From NCBI GenBank assembly GCA_025716855.1, contig JAIXMQ010000073.1, positions 1 through 64,000 of the forward strand: DNA of 64,000 nucleotides. Reading direction: 5' to 3'. Source of the DNA: Pilaira anomala. Lineage: Eukaryota; Mucoromycota; Mucoromycetes; Mucorales; Mucoraceae. Positions 1 through 11,832 of the stretch are shown here, in pieces. Numbering within the stretch: position 1 is the stretch's first letter; each line of letters starts with the position of its first letter. The position numbers were made by a program, and so were the translations under genes. Under the pieces are notes generated by a model, which made no database searches, was not told where the DNA came from, and saw only the letters and a list, made by a program, of their open reading frames with translations.

Positions 1-239
1 ACTAGTTCACATCATCATTTTCTGATATTATGCCTCCCAGACCTCGCGTTTCTTTTATTAACCCAGATTTTCTCAAAAAGCGAATTATCAAAAACTATTT
101 CCGAGTTTATCAAGACATGAGTGTATTGGTTCCTTATTATGAATCTAAAGTCATACATCATCAAGAAGAAATAGAAAGAATAAAGTATAATATGGAAGTA
201 ATCGATGATCTCGCATGTGAAGAAATAGAAAGCAAATAA
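1..239 (+). CDS. 3' end of an unknown gene (partial)
   Basis: An open frame runs to the TAA at 237-239. An in-frame TAG at 3-5 could be the end of an intron acceptor (ctag), so the piece is probably the last exon of a gene that starts outside the window; the ATG at 30 may be internal. The visible 69-76 residues are basic at first (PPRPR, then KKRIIKNY) and end in a charged, helix-prone stretch rich in E and I. I do not recognise a domain. It could equally be a chance frame in a decayed region. Confidence 0.35.
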
Positions 240-2380
240 CGTTTTTTAAATAAAGCTATAGTTTTTCTTCTTACATATATTTTTATTTAAATAAACATCA
301 GTTTTGATAAAAAAACATAAAGTGTTCTACTGAGTCAATAAAGTATAGACCTATTTTTTTCGCCATCTCTTTAGTTTTTCTTACAAGTATCACCTATTCC
401 TGAAATACTTTAGCTATTGTTAACTACGGGAGAGCTCAAGCCCGCGCTTAAAATGGCTGTAGTAATAATAAATCTGCTTCATCTGCAGTGTATGAGGAAC
501 GTGTCGAATCTTCGGCATGACTTGCTAGATATCGAGACTAAATTGGTACATGCTTTGCAAGAGCAAATTGAAAGATAGAAATTATAAAAAGCTTTGTAAA
601 TTTAGCTATCTAGTCATGGTTGGCTGATATGATTAAAAATAACGGCTATAAAGGAGAATATATAGCTAATGTGGACATTATCAAGTTAATATTCAAAGAA
701 AAAAGAGAAGAAAGCTTAGTGTGTGAGCGATGATCGTTCCCTGGGTTTATTAAATACTTATTTAAATAAGGCATATTAGCTTTACATAAGATCCACAATT
801 ACCCCAAAGAAAAAAAACAGACTATTATCTCTATACTTTTAGACAAATAAAAAAAAAATTTTTTTCATTTCATTTTTAATAAGATATGTGGGATCAAACA
901 GTGAAAAACATGATGGTGTTATGTCCTTAGTTACTCAATTTTAATCAACCGGTTGATTCATTATGACTCACAATATATCAAGAGATTCTACAAAATGAAG
1001 AATCTTTAATATCTTTAGAAAGATTCTTCTGTCATATTATGAATGTAAACAAAATTGGCTGGCCCTATTTACTAAATTCTATATATGAAAGGGTACGGCA
1101 TAACATTTGATGTAATCTATCACGTATATTGGGTTAGAAAAGTGTCTAGACTAAAATAGTCTATCCTATAGGCTATTAGAACTCTACTAGAATTATTTAC
1201 AAACGGTTAAAGGCCTTCAGTGAGTTGAGTGACAACCAATATGTGTAAAATAGCTCTTATTATGAAACCAGCATTTGATGTGAATGGAAAGTTTCTTACT
1301 TATTTTGAGTATTGTAAACTGGCAGTTGTATTCTATGTATAATCTATAAAACTTTTCAGATGTATATGTATTCTAATTCTATTTAGTAATCGTTGTTTAG
1401 GAGATAATAGTAGTTTCTTTTCTCTTTTCTGTGGAAAAGAAGTTTTAAAGGAGAGGACGTATACTGTTTTAATTGACCTGCAGGTGCGTATTCCTTTACA
1501 ACTAAGAAAAAGGTAGACCTACTTATGATATATTCATAGATAAAGTGAAAGCTGTAACAGTAATCGTTACTCTCATGTAATTAATACCAGTTATTTAAGG
1601 CTTTACAAATATGCGTATCAATAAAGAACAAAGGGATATTACCAAAATACAGTTTTACATATAAGTACTCAAAGTAAAGAAACAAAATCTATTCTTTTTT
1701 CCTAAATATAATGTTCAACTTTATTTTTAAAAACAAAAAATTACACAAGTCACCTTCTTCTGGCGCTTCATCGCTTGTAAAAAAATACCGTTGTCCTTTA
1801 ACGAAATACCATATACATCAATCTCTTTAAAAAAAATAGAAAAGTTTAAGAACAATGTCTATTTTCGGTATGAAGTTATATCTAATGAAGATGATATTAA
1901 ATTAAATACACTTATGTATGGCCAAGTTGACTTAATTACAGCCTGTTGATTACATAAAAAGCCGAGAAAGAAGCATATAGTTTCTATACTAGAAGATCGC
2001 TCAGTTTGTTATGTTATTCTGTTTTATGGATTTTGAAGTTTCGAATTCAGTGCAAGTGATACCCACCCATTATTCATCGGATACTGTACATAGTCTGCTA
2101 AAGCAAGTACAATATTGTTTATATATCATGCACTTGTATATTAGCTCATTATACTAACACGTTTAAATAGGCATCAAAAGGATGACTACGGTATACCGAG
2201 AGCTAATAAATGGGACAATCGTTTTTTAGGACTGTATTATAAAGTCATAAGGGTTTATATCTTATAATCATAGATAGCCAAAGTTCATTAAAGATGAAAA
2301 TGATATTTTAGTTAACTTCAAACCATTGTATGTGAACAATATGTTTTTATTTATGTAGCATTCTAATCAATTTTTTTTCT
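240..2380. other. Gene-poor, decayed-looking AT-rich stretch
   Basis: No open frame of useful length and no credible exon chain is visible on either strand. Because a frameshifted relic follows directly, part of this may be the eroded 5' portion of the same old gene, but I cannot show that from sequence alone. Confidence 0.4.
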
Positions 2381-3214
2381 TTTTAGATGCCATATGTTTG
2401 GCAATCATTCTAATTTCCGTTGTATATTTCTCGGAAGTTCAGTTTATTATTTTCAACAATTTCCACCTTCGCCTTTACACGCTATTAAAGTGATGAAACA
2501 GCAAAATTTTACATTTAATAAATGTGCCACCTTATGATTTTAAGAGAATTATGGACTGTTTGCAGGGATCAAGTGACTTTGAGCCTTCTATAAAAATGAA
2601 ATTTATTGCGTAAGAAAAAATGTTAAATTTATCATCTATAAGGATGCTTTACATACTATTTCATATATAGTCCATATATTGGAAATCCACCCTCTGATGT
2701 AATGATATCCCGAAACGTGCGCTATAAAGTCTTTATTTACTTCAACTCACCAAACCATCTTCAGCTGGTATTACATAATTTTGGAATGATCAAAAAGTCT
2801 AGTGAGAAAGCCTTATTTCTTTAAAATTGATTCGGAAATACCCGTATATCTTTACGAGATATTTTTAAATTGTCCCAATTTAAAGAACATTTCCATACAT
2901 AATACAAGTAGCCTAATTTCCTTTGATTTATATCCCGTATTGGAGCCAATAGCAGTATATGAAAGTCTGGAGATAGTAAATGTATCCTTAGATCCCCATT
3001 TTATCTCTCAATTATCTTTTTCTGTATCTTCTATCAAAATTCTTACCATTCAGCGATGCAAAATGTCTGAGTCTACTAATAAATATTTAGAGAGTTAGAT
3101 GAAGATTATTTAAAATTGGATAGAATAGCAGCAGGTAAAAGTTTGATTTGGTATCATGTCATGAGACAAGGCTGCGACCACCAACAGTGTACGGAAGATA
3201 AATTTTGGATTTGA
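2381..3214 (+). pseudogene. Decayed F-box/LRR-type gene relic
   Basis: Three adjacent reading frames, each open for 100-300 nt, continue one another only if frameshifts are allowed. About 2680-2819 reads in one frame (ending ALFL and a stop). Positions 2802-3098 read in a second frame, with leucine-rich text such as NCPNLKNISIHNTSS. About 3094-3214 read in a third (YLKLDRIAAG, then IWYHVMRQGCDH, then TGA). A shorter open piece lies at about 2390-2517. The CPNL-type leucine spacing resembles the large, fast-evolving F-box/LRR families of Mucoromycota; that family assignment is inference. No start codon or intact chain remains. Confidence 0.4.
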
Positions 3215-3526
3215 CACAAGATCACAAAAATTTCTCTTTATTCATCAGATGTGAGGATATCAGAAGAAAATAAATATCGAAGCCGGTTGTAAACGTTACA
3301 TGGCAATAAGATTTTAATGTGCTCAAGGAAGTAAAGGATATGAATTATTTTATCACATGAGCCTCAATAAAAATACACGTCATTTTTTCACTTGCTTGAC
3401 ATTATATTTATGTGGTTCTAATTTAAAATAAATACTTTAAGAGATATAACCTTTTATTTTACGCATTATTTCTAATTTAACTGCATAGCCACTCTAATTT
3501 TTTTGTATATATTTCGTCTTAAGTCA

Positions 3527-3527
<1 letters not shown>

Positions 3528-3569
<42 letters not shown>
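3528..3569 (+). repeat. A(42) homopolymer
   Basis: An uninterrupted run of 42 A downstream of the decayed gene. It could be a retro-copy tail, but comparable runs occur elsewhere in this window without any gene relic, so ordinary homopolymer growth is as likely. Confidence 0.9.
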
Positions 3570-3571
<2 letters not shown>

Positions 3572-5243
3572 TCGCAGTTGGTTTTTACATACATTGCTTA
3601 CAGCACAATTCTTTTATTTGTTTACATTAACAGCGAAATGTATGCTATAATTCACACTGTTATTTAAACAAACGATCTCTCTAAAGGACAAGACTTTTAT
3701 ATGGTATCACAAACTGTGGTAACTATGGTAAAACGCTCATGCAAACCTTTTTTTAATCTAATATGAAAACGAGGTATATTTTTTTTTACGTGTTCAATAA
3801 AAAGCAGTAAATTTCAAACAGCAAAAAAGAACATTATATTAAAATCTGTATTTTTCACTTGGAATAGGTATTCTGCTACATTTTTACAGCCTCGAGTGTA
3901 TACTTACTGTTCTTGTGGGCGCATCATAATGATGTATAACCAATAAACTTATTTTTAAACAATTTTTTTTTCAGAATAAATGGCCAAAAAGGCTTTTAAG
4001 CGATCACTTTGGACCAAGCTATCAAAATAAAATCGATAACTCTTAGTCGTTGGACGATTGAGGAAGCCGCTAGAACATTGCCGGACACTGTAAGGTATAA
4101 AGCGCATACATGTTTTCGTTTCTTTTTCTACTCTACAAGGATTCATTCCAAACTACGAACGAACACACTTTTTCTGGAGAGCATTGGACCATTCCTTCTT
4201 GTCTTAGCAAAAGTTACAGGAGATGCGTATTTCAATGATAAAGGATAATAAAAAAAAAACTATTTTTATAGTTGTGAATCGCCTCTCTCCACCTCGTATC
4301 ACCTTAACCGAAAAATGCGATTACGATCTTCATTCTGCGCTACCAACTAAGCTTATTCATGCACCGGGTATTTTAAAACATTAACATGAAGCTTATCATC
4401 ACGGAGGCCTCAAAAAATATTTTACACTTAATCTGTTATAAAAATACTATGCTCTGATACGCGTTTATAGTGGAAGCCTTAACGAGCATACCACATACAC
4501 AATAGGATTCTCTTAGAATAATCGAATGCAAACAGTTTCTTTACTTAAGAAAGGAAGTCTTCCATTACAAAAGCCTCTCTTTAGCTACATTCAAAAGCTC
4601 AAAGTATATTCAATTAAGGTTTCAACTATTAAGATTAAAATGCTTTGCAGAATATCTCTTTTGAACCAAAACGATTGAAAATTTACTGCGAATAGAGTAG
4701 CAGAGTTGCCCAATAACACGATTGATAGGCTTTGTCTACTAGTTCAATATTCTGAGCTTTTAACGGCAAATGTTTTAACTTTTTTTATAGTGGGTATATG
4801 TAATACATAATACCTAAGAGGTGCCAAAAACCCTTGTAAAAGAAGCCTTGGAATAAGTAACCGAATGAAGTTTATAATGCATAAAATCCCACGAAATACT
4901 TGCTGGCAAAATAAAAAAGTAAGAAAACAGTGCAAAATAAAGCTGAAAATGCACCGAGTTCGAAAAAAAACTCTTAGTCTAAATAAACTAGCATGAAGTA
5001 CGTATTACTTTCATTACAAAAGAAAAAAAAATGATTGTTTGACCTTTAGCAGTAAAAAGGAGTTTGTCCAAATTAAGTAAGAGAATCATCTGAAGTTTAA
5101 AAAACACAGTAGCATGGATTTTTAATTTTAACGCGAATTGGCATTGTAGTAGTACCCGGCATTAAAAAAAAGATATAAAAAAGCGACATGAAAAAAAAGA
5201 TATTTTTTTTTTTCTCTTTTATCAAATAAACATATAAAAAAAA
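3570..5243. other. Spacer upstream of the type-5 peroxiredoxin gene
   Basis: Only one frame of any length is present (about 4009-4248 on +, beginning with TTG, not ATG). It has no recognisable domain and no codon-level support; it may be another relic. The last 100 bases before the peroxiredoxin ATG are A/T homopolymers. Confidence 0.35.
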
Positions 5244-5817
5244 ATGGTAAGTTTTTCCTATCCCCCCCCCATTGATAAATACATGATGTAACTAATCTAT
5301 ACAAAAAAAAAAGACTATCTCTGTTGGCGACACACTTCCTCACGACGTTCTTACCTACGTCCCATACGACCCTAAACGTGACTGTAAGGCCTGTCCCGCA
5401 CCCGTCAAGTTTGATTTATCCAAAGAACTCAAAGGAAAGAAAGCCGTAATTTTTGCTATTCCCGGTGCATTCACACCTACCTGTTCCGAGCAACACGTCC
5501 CTGAATTTTTGGCCAAATACGATGAATTAAAAGCCAAGGGAGCCGACTTGATTATCTGTGTAGCTATCAACGATGGTTTCGTTATGAACGCGTTTGGTCA
5601 ACATTTGGATGTCAAAGATAAGATTATCATGGCTTCTGAAGGTGGTTCAGGATTCTTTGATCATTTAGGCTTAACCCAAGATTTAACAAAGGCTGGTTTA
5701 GGTGTTCGATCTCAACGATTTGCTTTAGTTGTAGATGATTTGAAGGTCAAGTACGTTGGTGTTGATGACTCCGGCGTAGAAAAGTCTGGTCCCGCTGGTG
5801 TCTTGACTGCTTTGTAA
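5244..5817 (+). CDS. Type-5 (AHP1/PMP20-like) peroxiredoxin
   Basis: Thiol peroxidase reducing hydrogen peroxide and alkyl hydroperoxides. Two exons are inferred: the ATG alone (5244-5246), then an intron 5247-5313 (GTAAGT donor, ACTAAT-type branch site near 5289-5296, AAG acceptor), then 5314-5817. The spliced product is 168 aa and begins MTISVGDTLP, the usual start of this family. The peroxidatic cysteine sits in GAFTPTCSEQHVPEF, and the R-x-Q segment RSQRFALVVDDLKV is present. Two extra cysteines near residue 24 (DCKACP) could serve in resolution. There is no peroxisomal SKL-type end (it ends LTAL), so a cytosolic location is likely. The exon structure at the start is unusual and is listed as a finding. 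Confidence 0.9.
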
Positions 5818-6034
5818 AGAAATTAAATTTTATACCAAAAAAATAAATAAATCATGATTGTAAAAAAAAAAAAAATAGGTCTATATTTATTTGTTTATTA
5901 TTGTATATTGTGTTTGAGTGTGGGAATATCAGTAATACCAGTTCTTTTCGTGTATTAAGTGTGTGTGTATCTCCTACATGCGTTTTATATACTATCGTGT
6001 GGATTGTACCATAGACATATCCACTTGACATTTC

Positions 6035-7995
6035 TCAGAAGGAGCAACAAATCCTAATTTTAAGAATTCGTGTCAAAATCTTGTTATCCTGCTCTTTTTT
6101 ATGTATATATACATATTTACCTCTCTTTAATTTAAAGTTATTTTCTGAAAAAGAGACTGGCGAACCAAGTACAACTTTTTCAGCAGAGTAACTTCGTATC
6201 ACCTCTGCAGCCGTTGCCACATTAAAACAGTTTCGAATATCTAAACCTGCATCTCCTAAAGACCCCGGTTGTTGTCCAAACCTTTTTGGTCCTTTAATCT
6301 GTCCGAATTTCATCATACTGCGTTGTTCAAACGCTTCTGGATCCTCAAGAGAAGAATGAGCAGAGATGGATGAGCTAGCATAAGAGGATGACATCATACA
6401 TGGTGGGGACGATAGTGCCGCTGTTGTGGTAGTATTGGTAGCCATCTTACGTGAAATCAGTGTACCCCAGTTAGAAAAACTCTTTTTCATCTTATCAATT
6501 GCTTTTTGTGGGGTTTGAGATAGTGTAGAAACAGGCTGGGTGATACTAAGAATAGTGGTGAGTGATGAAGCAGAGAGGTCAATGGCTTTAGAGATTGGAG
6601 GTCTTAAGCTGGCTACATCAGGTTCTTTATGACAAGAAGGAGGCGGATCCATAGCAATAGGGTGTACGAGTATCACTGGAAACTCAGCTACCACATCTGT
6701 CCTGTATTAAAGCGTTAAACAATAGAATAAAACAGTGCACATCGGCATTTTTTTTTCACCTTTGTGCAGAACATATCAAGACTTGAATTGAATACGAAAC
6801 ATCAATTAATTTCTGATTTCTGACTGTGACTTGGTTCAACTAGAAATCAAAAAATGAATAAAAGAGGAAACGGCTGTATTAGATAAACTTACAGGGGCAT
6901 CTATTGTCATTGTGACATTATCTTTTGTGTTTGACTCTAGAGGCTTCCACCAGCCCAACTTGGATAATGAGGAATGTGATACAACATCATAAGCCACGTT
7001 ATTCAGTATAGTTTGTTTACGTAAAAGTTGTAATTTCATATCACATATCTATAATCACCATTAAAAAATTTAATTTATGCAAATATGAAAAAAAAAATAA
7101 GGAATGTTTTACCGTGTAACGTGTTGCGTTGTCAATTTTGACTGTAATGTAAATAGGTGCACCTGACATCCAAACCATCCTTGAAAGTGATAAATCCATC
7201 ATGACCGATTTCCAAACTTGTCTATTATCTAAAAAGATAGGTACATACAAATCAATCGCGTCTTTTGATTTTAAAGATGCTACGTTAGGATATACAAGTA
7301 CGTTTTTTGTACTAGAAAATACTTGTTCATTGCATTTAAATCGACTGACAAAAAAAAAACAAGATATGAGTTATATAATTTTTTCCCCCTTTCTTATTTA
7401 CCATTGTAACTCATAGAGAATACTACACTTTTTATCCGAATAAGAGCCACCTAAATGATGAGGTAAAGTGATAACAAATGGTATCATGATTTTATCTTCT
7501 ATAACATGAGATTGAACTTGTTCTTCATCCAAATTGAAAATTAAGGAATTTAAAAAGAGGTACTGTATATCCAACACCACTATAATGATATATATTTTAG
7601 AAGCAGAAAAAAAAAGGATAAAAGTAAATACTGTAGTTACCTTCTGTTCCTAATAAAGATAATCCTACTTCAGTTACATTCTTTTGATCAATGACCAGCG
7701 TACCAGCCAATTCACCGTTGGCAACAACATGCGGAGATTTCATATAAATTCTAACCCCTTCATCTAGCTGTTGTCCCTTTTTTCGTAGTGATAACCAAGC
7801 AGAAGAAGAACTACTGTTACTGATAATAGACTGACTTTTTTGAATTTGTTTCTTTAGGTAATTGGATAATACGGAAGAATTAGATTGAAGCGAAGGAGAG
7901 AATGAGATACGTTTAGTATTATAAGGACTAATACGATTGTTTGAATGTAAAGGTAATTGTAAAGTGTTTAAACACCAAGATTTTACTTGCTCCAT
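6035..7995 (-). CDS. Alpha-arrestin (arrestin-domain trafficking adaptor)
   Basis: Six exons read on the minus strand: 7995-7641, 7579-7402, 7344-7113, 7048-6893, 6812-6760 and 6701-6035, giving 546 aa. The arrestin-N half includes GELAGTLVID and PFVITLPHHLGGSYSD. The arrestin-C half includes VASLKSKDAIDLYVPI, GAPIYITVKIDN and KLIDVSYSIQVLIC. Alpha-arrestins recruit Rsp5/NEDD4 ubiquitin ligases to plasma-membrane transporters and receptors. The C-terminal 200 residues are Ser/Thr-rich and low complexity, and I see no PPxY motif in them, so ligase binding is not obvious. The last coding stretch contains a 32-nt GT...AG segment (about 6088-6119) that is probably too short to be an intron, so the exact C-terminus is uncertain. 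Confidence 0.85.
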
Positions 7996-8143
7996 AAATA
8001 CAAATATAAATAAATAGAAAAAGGACAAGTTAAAAAAAAAAAACGATTAGAAAACAGTTACAGAATGTTATATATATAAAAAAAACAAAACATTATCAAA
8101 AAAAAAAAAAGATCCGAAAAATTCATTCTATACACATATTTTA

Positions 8144-8689
8144 TTATAATTTTTGTTCCTCCATATCCAAAGGTAATTGAATATATTTCTTTTTAGTATA
8201 AATCAAAGTAACTAAACCAGCTTCAAGTGAAAATAGGAAAATAATGGCATATTTCAAAGCATAAATAAAGCCAAATAAGATGCAACCAGTATCTTGTAAT
8301 AAACAAAGTTGAGAGTTTCCCCCACCAATCAAATGAGTTGTTTTCAAATCAAATAATATCGAAAACATCCAACTCAATGCTAACCCAAGTGGCATCAACC
8401 ATTGACAAACGATCTCAATCAAACAAGCTTCGGTTTCTTTACCGGATGGATTTAATAAGATGAAGAGTGGACAAAAGATAGAGGCTTGAGCTGCTACCAA
8501 AGTAGAGATCAATCTACGGTCCGTGATTGATTGAATCATCCATGCCTTACTATCTCCATTATCTGTAACATAAAGTGGTGAAGCATTTGAACTGTACAAG
8601 AAGAGTGATCCAATTACAATCACTATCGTTGTTATTAACGATGTGAGTCGAATACAATGTAAAATAGTAGTAGTTCTATCTGTTGGCAT
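8144..8689 (-). CDS. Four-span membrane protein of unknown function
   Basis: Single-exon frame of 181 aa beginning MPTDRTTTILHCIRLTSLI. Hydrophobic segments lie at about residues 15-32, 60-78, 90-112 and 130-162, suggesting four transmembrane helices with short loops and a basic tail ending in MEEQKL. The loop between helices 3 and 4 has paired cysteines (QLCLLQDTGC). I do not recognise the family; tetraspan topology alone does not identify it. The gene is transcribed away from the RING E3 gene, sharing a 243-bp spacer. Confidence 0.7.
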   Translation of the reverse strand: MPTDRTTTILHCIRLTSLITTIVIVIGSLFLYSSNASPLYVTDNGDSKAWMIQSITDRRLISTLVAAQASIFCPLFILLNPSGKETEACLIEIVCQWLMPLGLALSWMFSILFDLKTTHLIGGGNSQLCLLQDTGCILFGFIYALKYAIIFLFSLEAGLVTLIYTKKKYIQLPLDMEEQKL

Positions 8690-8932
8690 AATTATTATAA
8701 AGAAAAAAGATAAAGAGAAAAATAAATAAAGTAAAGAGAAAAAGAAAGAAAAGGAGGGAAAAAAGATAAAGTGATTAACACTTTGCTATTTTATACACAA
8801 TTATACAAGTCGAGATCAAAATGATATTTTTTATTGCTAAGTAATTTTGAAGGGAGTTTTAAAATATATTTTTTAGTCGTGGTAAAACTTGTTTATTCCT
8901 TTTTTCTTTTTTATTTTTAAAAAAAAAAGTAA
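8690..8932. promoter_or_regulatory. Shared divergent promoter region
   Basis: The 243-bp spacer between the start of the four-span protein (minus) and that of the RING E3 (plus) must hold both promoters. It is A/G- then T-rich, with no motif I would name. Confidence 0.5.
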
Positions 8933-10587
8933 ATGAGTTCAGAAACACGTCAACAAGGACAGCCTAGATACTGGTGTCATATTTGTAATGCAGAAGTTCC
9001 AATTTATATGGCTCCCGACCCAACTTGTCAACAATGTAATGAACAATTTATAGAAGAAGTAAAGTTACAAAAGTTTTTTTTTTTCAATCGTTTTATATTA
9101 ATAATAATTACAATTAGCTTCAATCAGACGACGACCCTCGAGCCTTTTTAGCTGGAGCAGATAATAATACGCATGAACATAACGATACACAAACAGCAGC
9201 TCATGTATTTTCTTATTCACCTTCTACCGGTCGATTCAATAGTTTGAACGGTTCAAACGAAGACGATGTATTTCAATATTTTTCTCCTCGTACAGCCAAC
9301 AACAACAACAACAACAACAACAATGGTGAAGAAAATAATAACAATAACAATGAAAGAACAGACGGGAGTGCTTCTCCATTAGGTAATTTTGTACAAAGTT
9401 TGTTAACCAATATGCTGGGACAAAATATCGAGATACCGAATACACCAGAAGCAGGTCAAGATGGATCTTCTCGGCCTATGATGTTTTATGGTAGTATGGT
9501 AGATGGTAATATGAGATTTCAACCTGTACCTGGTATGCCTGGCTCAATGGGATCTGAAAATAATGAAAATACCGAAAGAAGTGCTACAAATGAAGAAGGA
9601 AATAATAATAATAATAATACACCTGGAGGAGGAGGTCCTGGTACTCCTGGTGCGGGTAGAGCAAATAATATGGCTAGGTAAGTGTGTATATATGTATATA
9701 TTATGACATTTAAAAAAATATATATTTTAACTTTTTAATATATAAGTATTCTACACTTTCTTTCTGCCATGACAGGTGGATCCATTGATGCCGGTTTAGT
9801 AGGTAATCCAAATGATTACGTATTCTCTCAAACCGCGCTCGATAATATTATAACTCAATTAATGGAACAAACAGGAGGGTAAAGTTTAAATAATTATTAT
9901 GTCAAACTTTTATGCTGATGTTTTGTTGCTGTAGTGCATCTGCCCCTCCTCCTGCACCTGAACAAGTCATTGAAGCGCTTAAAAAGAGACCTTTGACCGA
10001 TACCGAAAAGAGTACAGAGACCGACTGTGCAGTCTGTAAAGATCAATTTGAGTCACACGAAATGGTAATTGAATTACCATGTGAACATATCTTTCATGAC
10101 GATTGTATTAAACCATGGTTAAAATTAAACAGTACCTGTCCAGTTTGGTAAAAAAAAAAAAAAACTTCCCATATTAACCGAGAAATACATGTTGTTCAAT
10201 TTTTTTTTTCTATTCTATAGCCGTCATTCAGTATTACCAGAACAAGAAGAAAACGAAACAAACAATAATAATACCCAGAATAATACAACAACACAAGCAG
10301 AAAATAATAATACTTCAACTACATCATTTACTTGGACAGGTAGTAATGGAACTGCACAAGGAACAATGCCTGCTTCTTGGCCATCTACGATGCCTGCTCC
10401 GTTTCCTTGGGCTTTTAATTCGGCTGCTAGAAATAATACATCCAATAATAATAGTAGTTCAGCTACACCTCAAAATCAGCCAGGTACGCCTCAGAATCAA
10501 TCAGGTACACCTCAATCAGGTACCAACAGTGATTCACGCGAGAATACCAATAATGATCCTATGGATGAAGATCTTGACCTTGACTAA
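8933..10587 (+). CDS. RNF115/126-like RING-H2 E3 ubiquitin ligase
   Basis: Five exons, 8933-9058, 9118-9677, 9747-9878, 9935-10147 and 10221-10587, encode 465 aa. The N-terminus carries a C4 zinc ribbon (YWCHICNAEVPIY followed by CQQCNEQF), the ubiquitin-binding module of the RNF115/RNF126/BCA2 family. The middle is low complexity (Asn, Gly and Pro runs), followed by the family helix YVFSQTALDNIITQLMEQ. The RING-H2 reads CAVCKDQF, then ELPCEHIFHDDCI, then CPVCRHSVLPEQ, with the last Cys codon rebuilt across the exon 4/5 junction. The tail is Asn/Gln/Thr-rich and ends acidic (DEDLDLD). Homologues ubiquitinate cytosolic quality-control and receptor-trafficking substrates. The Asn repeats come from AAC/AAT triplet runs and may vary between strains. 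Confidence 0.88.
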
Positions 10588-10652
10588 AATACAAATCCCT
10601 CCTTCGTATTTAATACACACATACAATTTATATATTTATATACATACAAGCA

Positions 10653-10653
<1 letters not shown>

Positions 10654-10683
<30 letters not shown>
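10654..10683 (+). repeat. Poly(A) tract
   Basis: About 30 A in a row in the intergenic DNA between the convergent RING E3 and APH-1 genes. Confidence 0.85.
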
Positions 10684-10686
<3 letters not shown>

Positions 10687-10782
10687 TGAAATATAAAAAT
10701 AAAAAAATAAAAAAATAAAATTTTGATGCACATATACAAGAAGAAGAGAAGGGGAGAGGGGGGTATAAAAAAATAAGGTTTT

Positions 10783-11703
10783 TTAATGCTGAAGACGAAA
10801 TCTTGATTTCAGTGACATGGCAACAATGTAACTTGACACAACAATAATACATGAACAAATCAATATGGAATAAACACATCCATAATTCACATTCGATGCA
10901 TTTAACGTTGTCTAAGCAAAAACAAACAAATTAATTGACAAAAATATAAAATAGAAAAAGCACTTACTGCAAAGGAAGCACCATAATGTGACACAATCAC
11001 CCAAATAATCTTGAACCAACCCTTTGTTTTTGGTAGGTCTGAAAAGCCATCAAATGAAATCATCATCCATGCCATATGCATTAAAGAAAATAGAGAGGTT
11101 GTGATGGCAGATATAAAATATAATGTAGCTCCAGGACATGAAGGACACATGATGACGCCAGGTCCAATTGATTCTACAAGTAATGAGATATAACCTACTA
11201 ATGCACTCATCAAAGCGTAACCAAATCCAGATACTTTTTTTTTGTATATATAAATGAATAAAACCGTTTACATGTATGTAAATATGTCAAAAAAAAAAAA
11301 AAAAAAACTTACCAAACGCAAATACGGAACGATTAAAAGGTGACTTTGGGTTTGCAGATACTGTATTTAACCCGCTCTCTGCTCGATTCAATAATAAATA
11401 AAAGCCCCATCGACATATTTCTTGAATGGCTACACTATAACTTATACTAACATAGTGTATATTCTGTGTTGATTTCGCAAAATACCAAATCACACTTGAA
11501 AGTAATAAAGCTATTAAACAAAAGAAAGCACTATAGAATAGTTGAGTCGTCGTCTTTTTTTTTTTCATCTTTTTGGTTCATGTCAATTACCTTGATACCA
11601 TAAGCAAGACATATTGTGCATTAGGAGCAATGTATAAAAAGAAGATGGATAGAATAGGTCCATAAGCAATGAGCAAACACCCAAAAAAGGTGTAGAGTGA
11701 CAT
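10783..11703 (-). CDS. Gamma-secretase subunit APH-1
   Basis: Four exons, 11703-11591, 11530-11313, 11233-10968 and 10911-10783, give 241 aa, close to animal APH-1 length. Features of the family are visible in order: the N-terminal AYGPILSIFF; FFCLIALLLSSVIWYF in helix 2; VSGFGYALMSALVGYISLL; ESIGPGV; then MHMAWMMISFDGF and WVIVSHYGASFA, which keep the two buried histidines typical of APH-1 helices 5 and 6. Seven hydrophobic spans are expected. APH-1 is the scaffold that assembles with presenilin, nicastrin and PEN-2 for intramembrane proteolysis. The helix-4 GxxxGxxxG motif of animals appears here as small residues (G, A, A). No other complex subunit is in the window. The last exon (TTLNASNVNY onward) depends on a GTAAGT...TTAG intron and completes the final helix. 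Confidence 0.85.
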
Positions 11704-11832
11704 TGTATAAAAACAAAGAGAGAGAAATTATTTATTTTGACGGGGTAGAAATGAAGTCTCTATAAAAAGTGACACACACACGCATAAGTAGTAGCTTTTT
11801 ATTGTGAATAGATAATAGTAATATTTGTTTTT

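Noticed and set aside
3528..3569. A(42) run as the tail of a processed pseudogene
   Set aside because: Runs of 36 and 45 A occur elsewhere without any adjacent gene relic, so the tract is not diagnostic.
6088..6119. 32-nt GT...AG segment near the arrestin C-terminus
   Set aside because: Shorter than any other intron here; splicing gives an immediate stop, so I kept it as coding but note the uncertainty.
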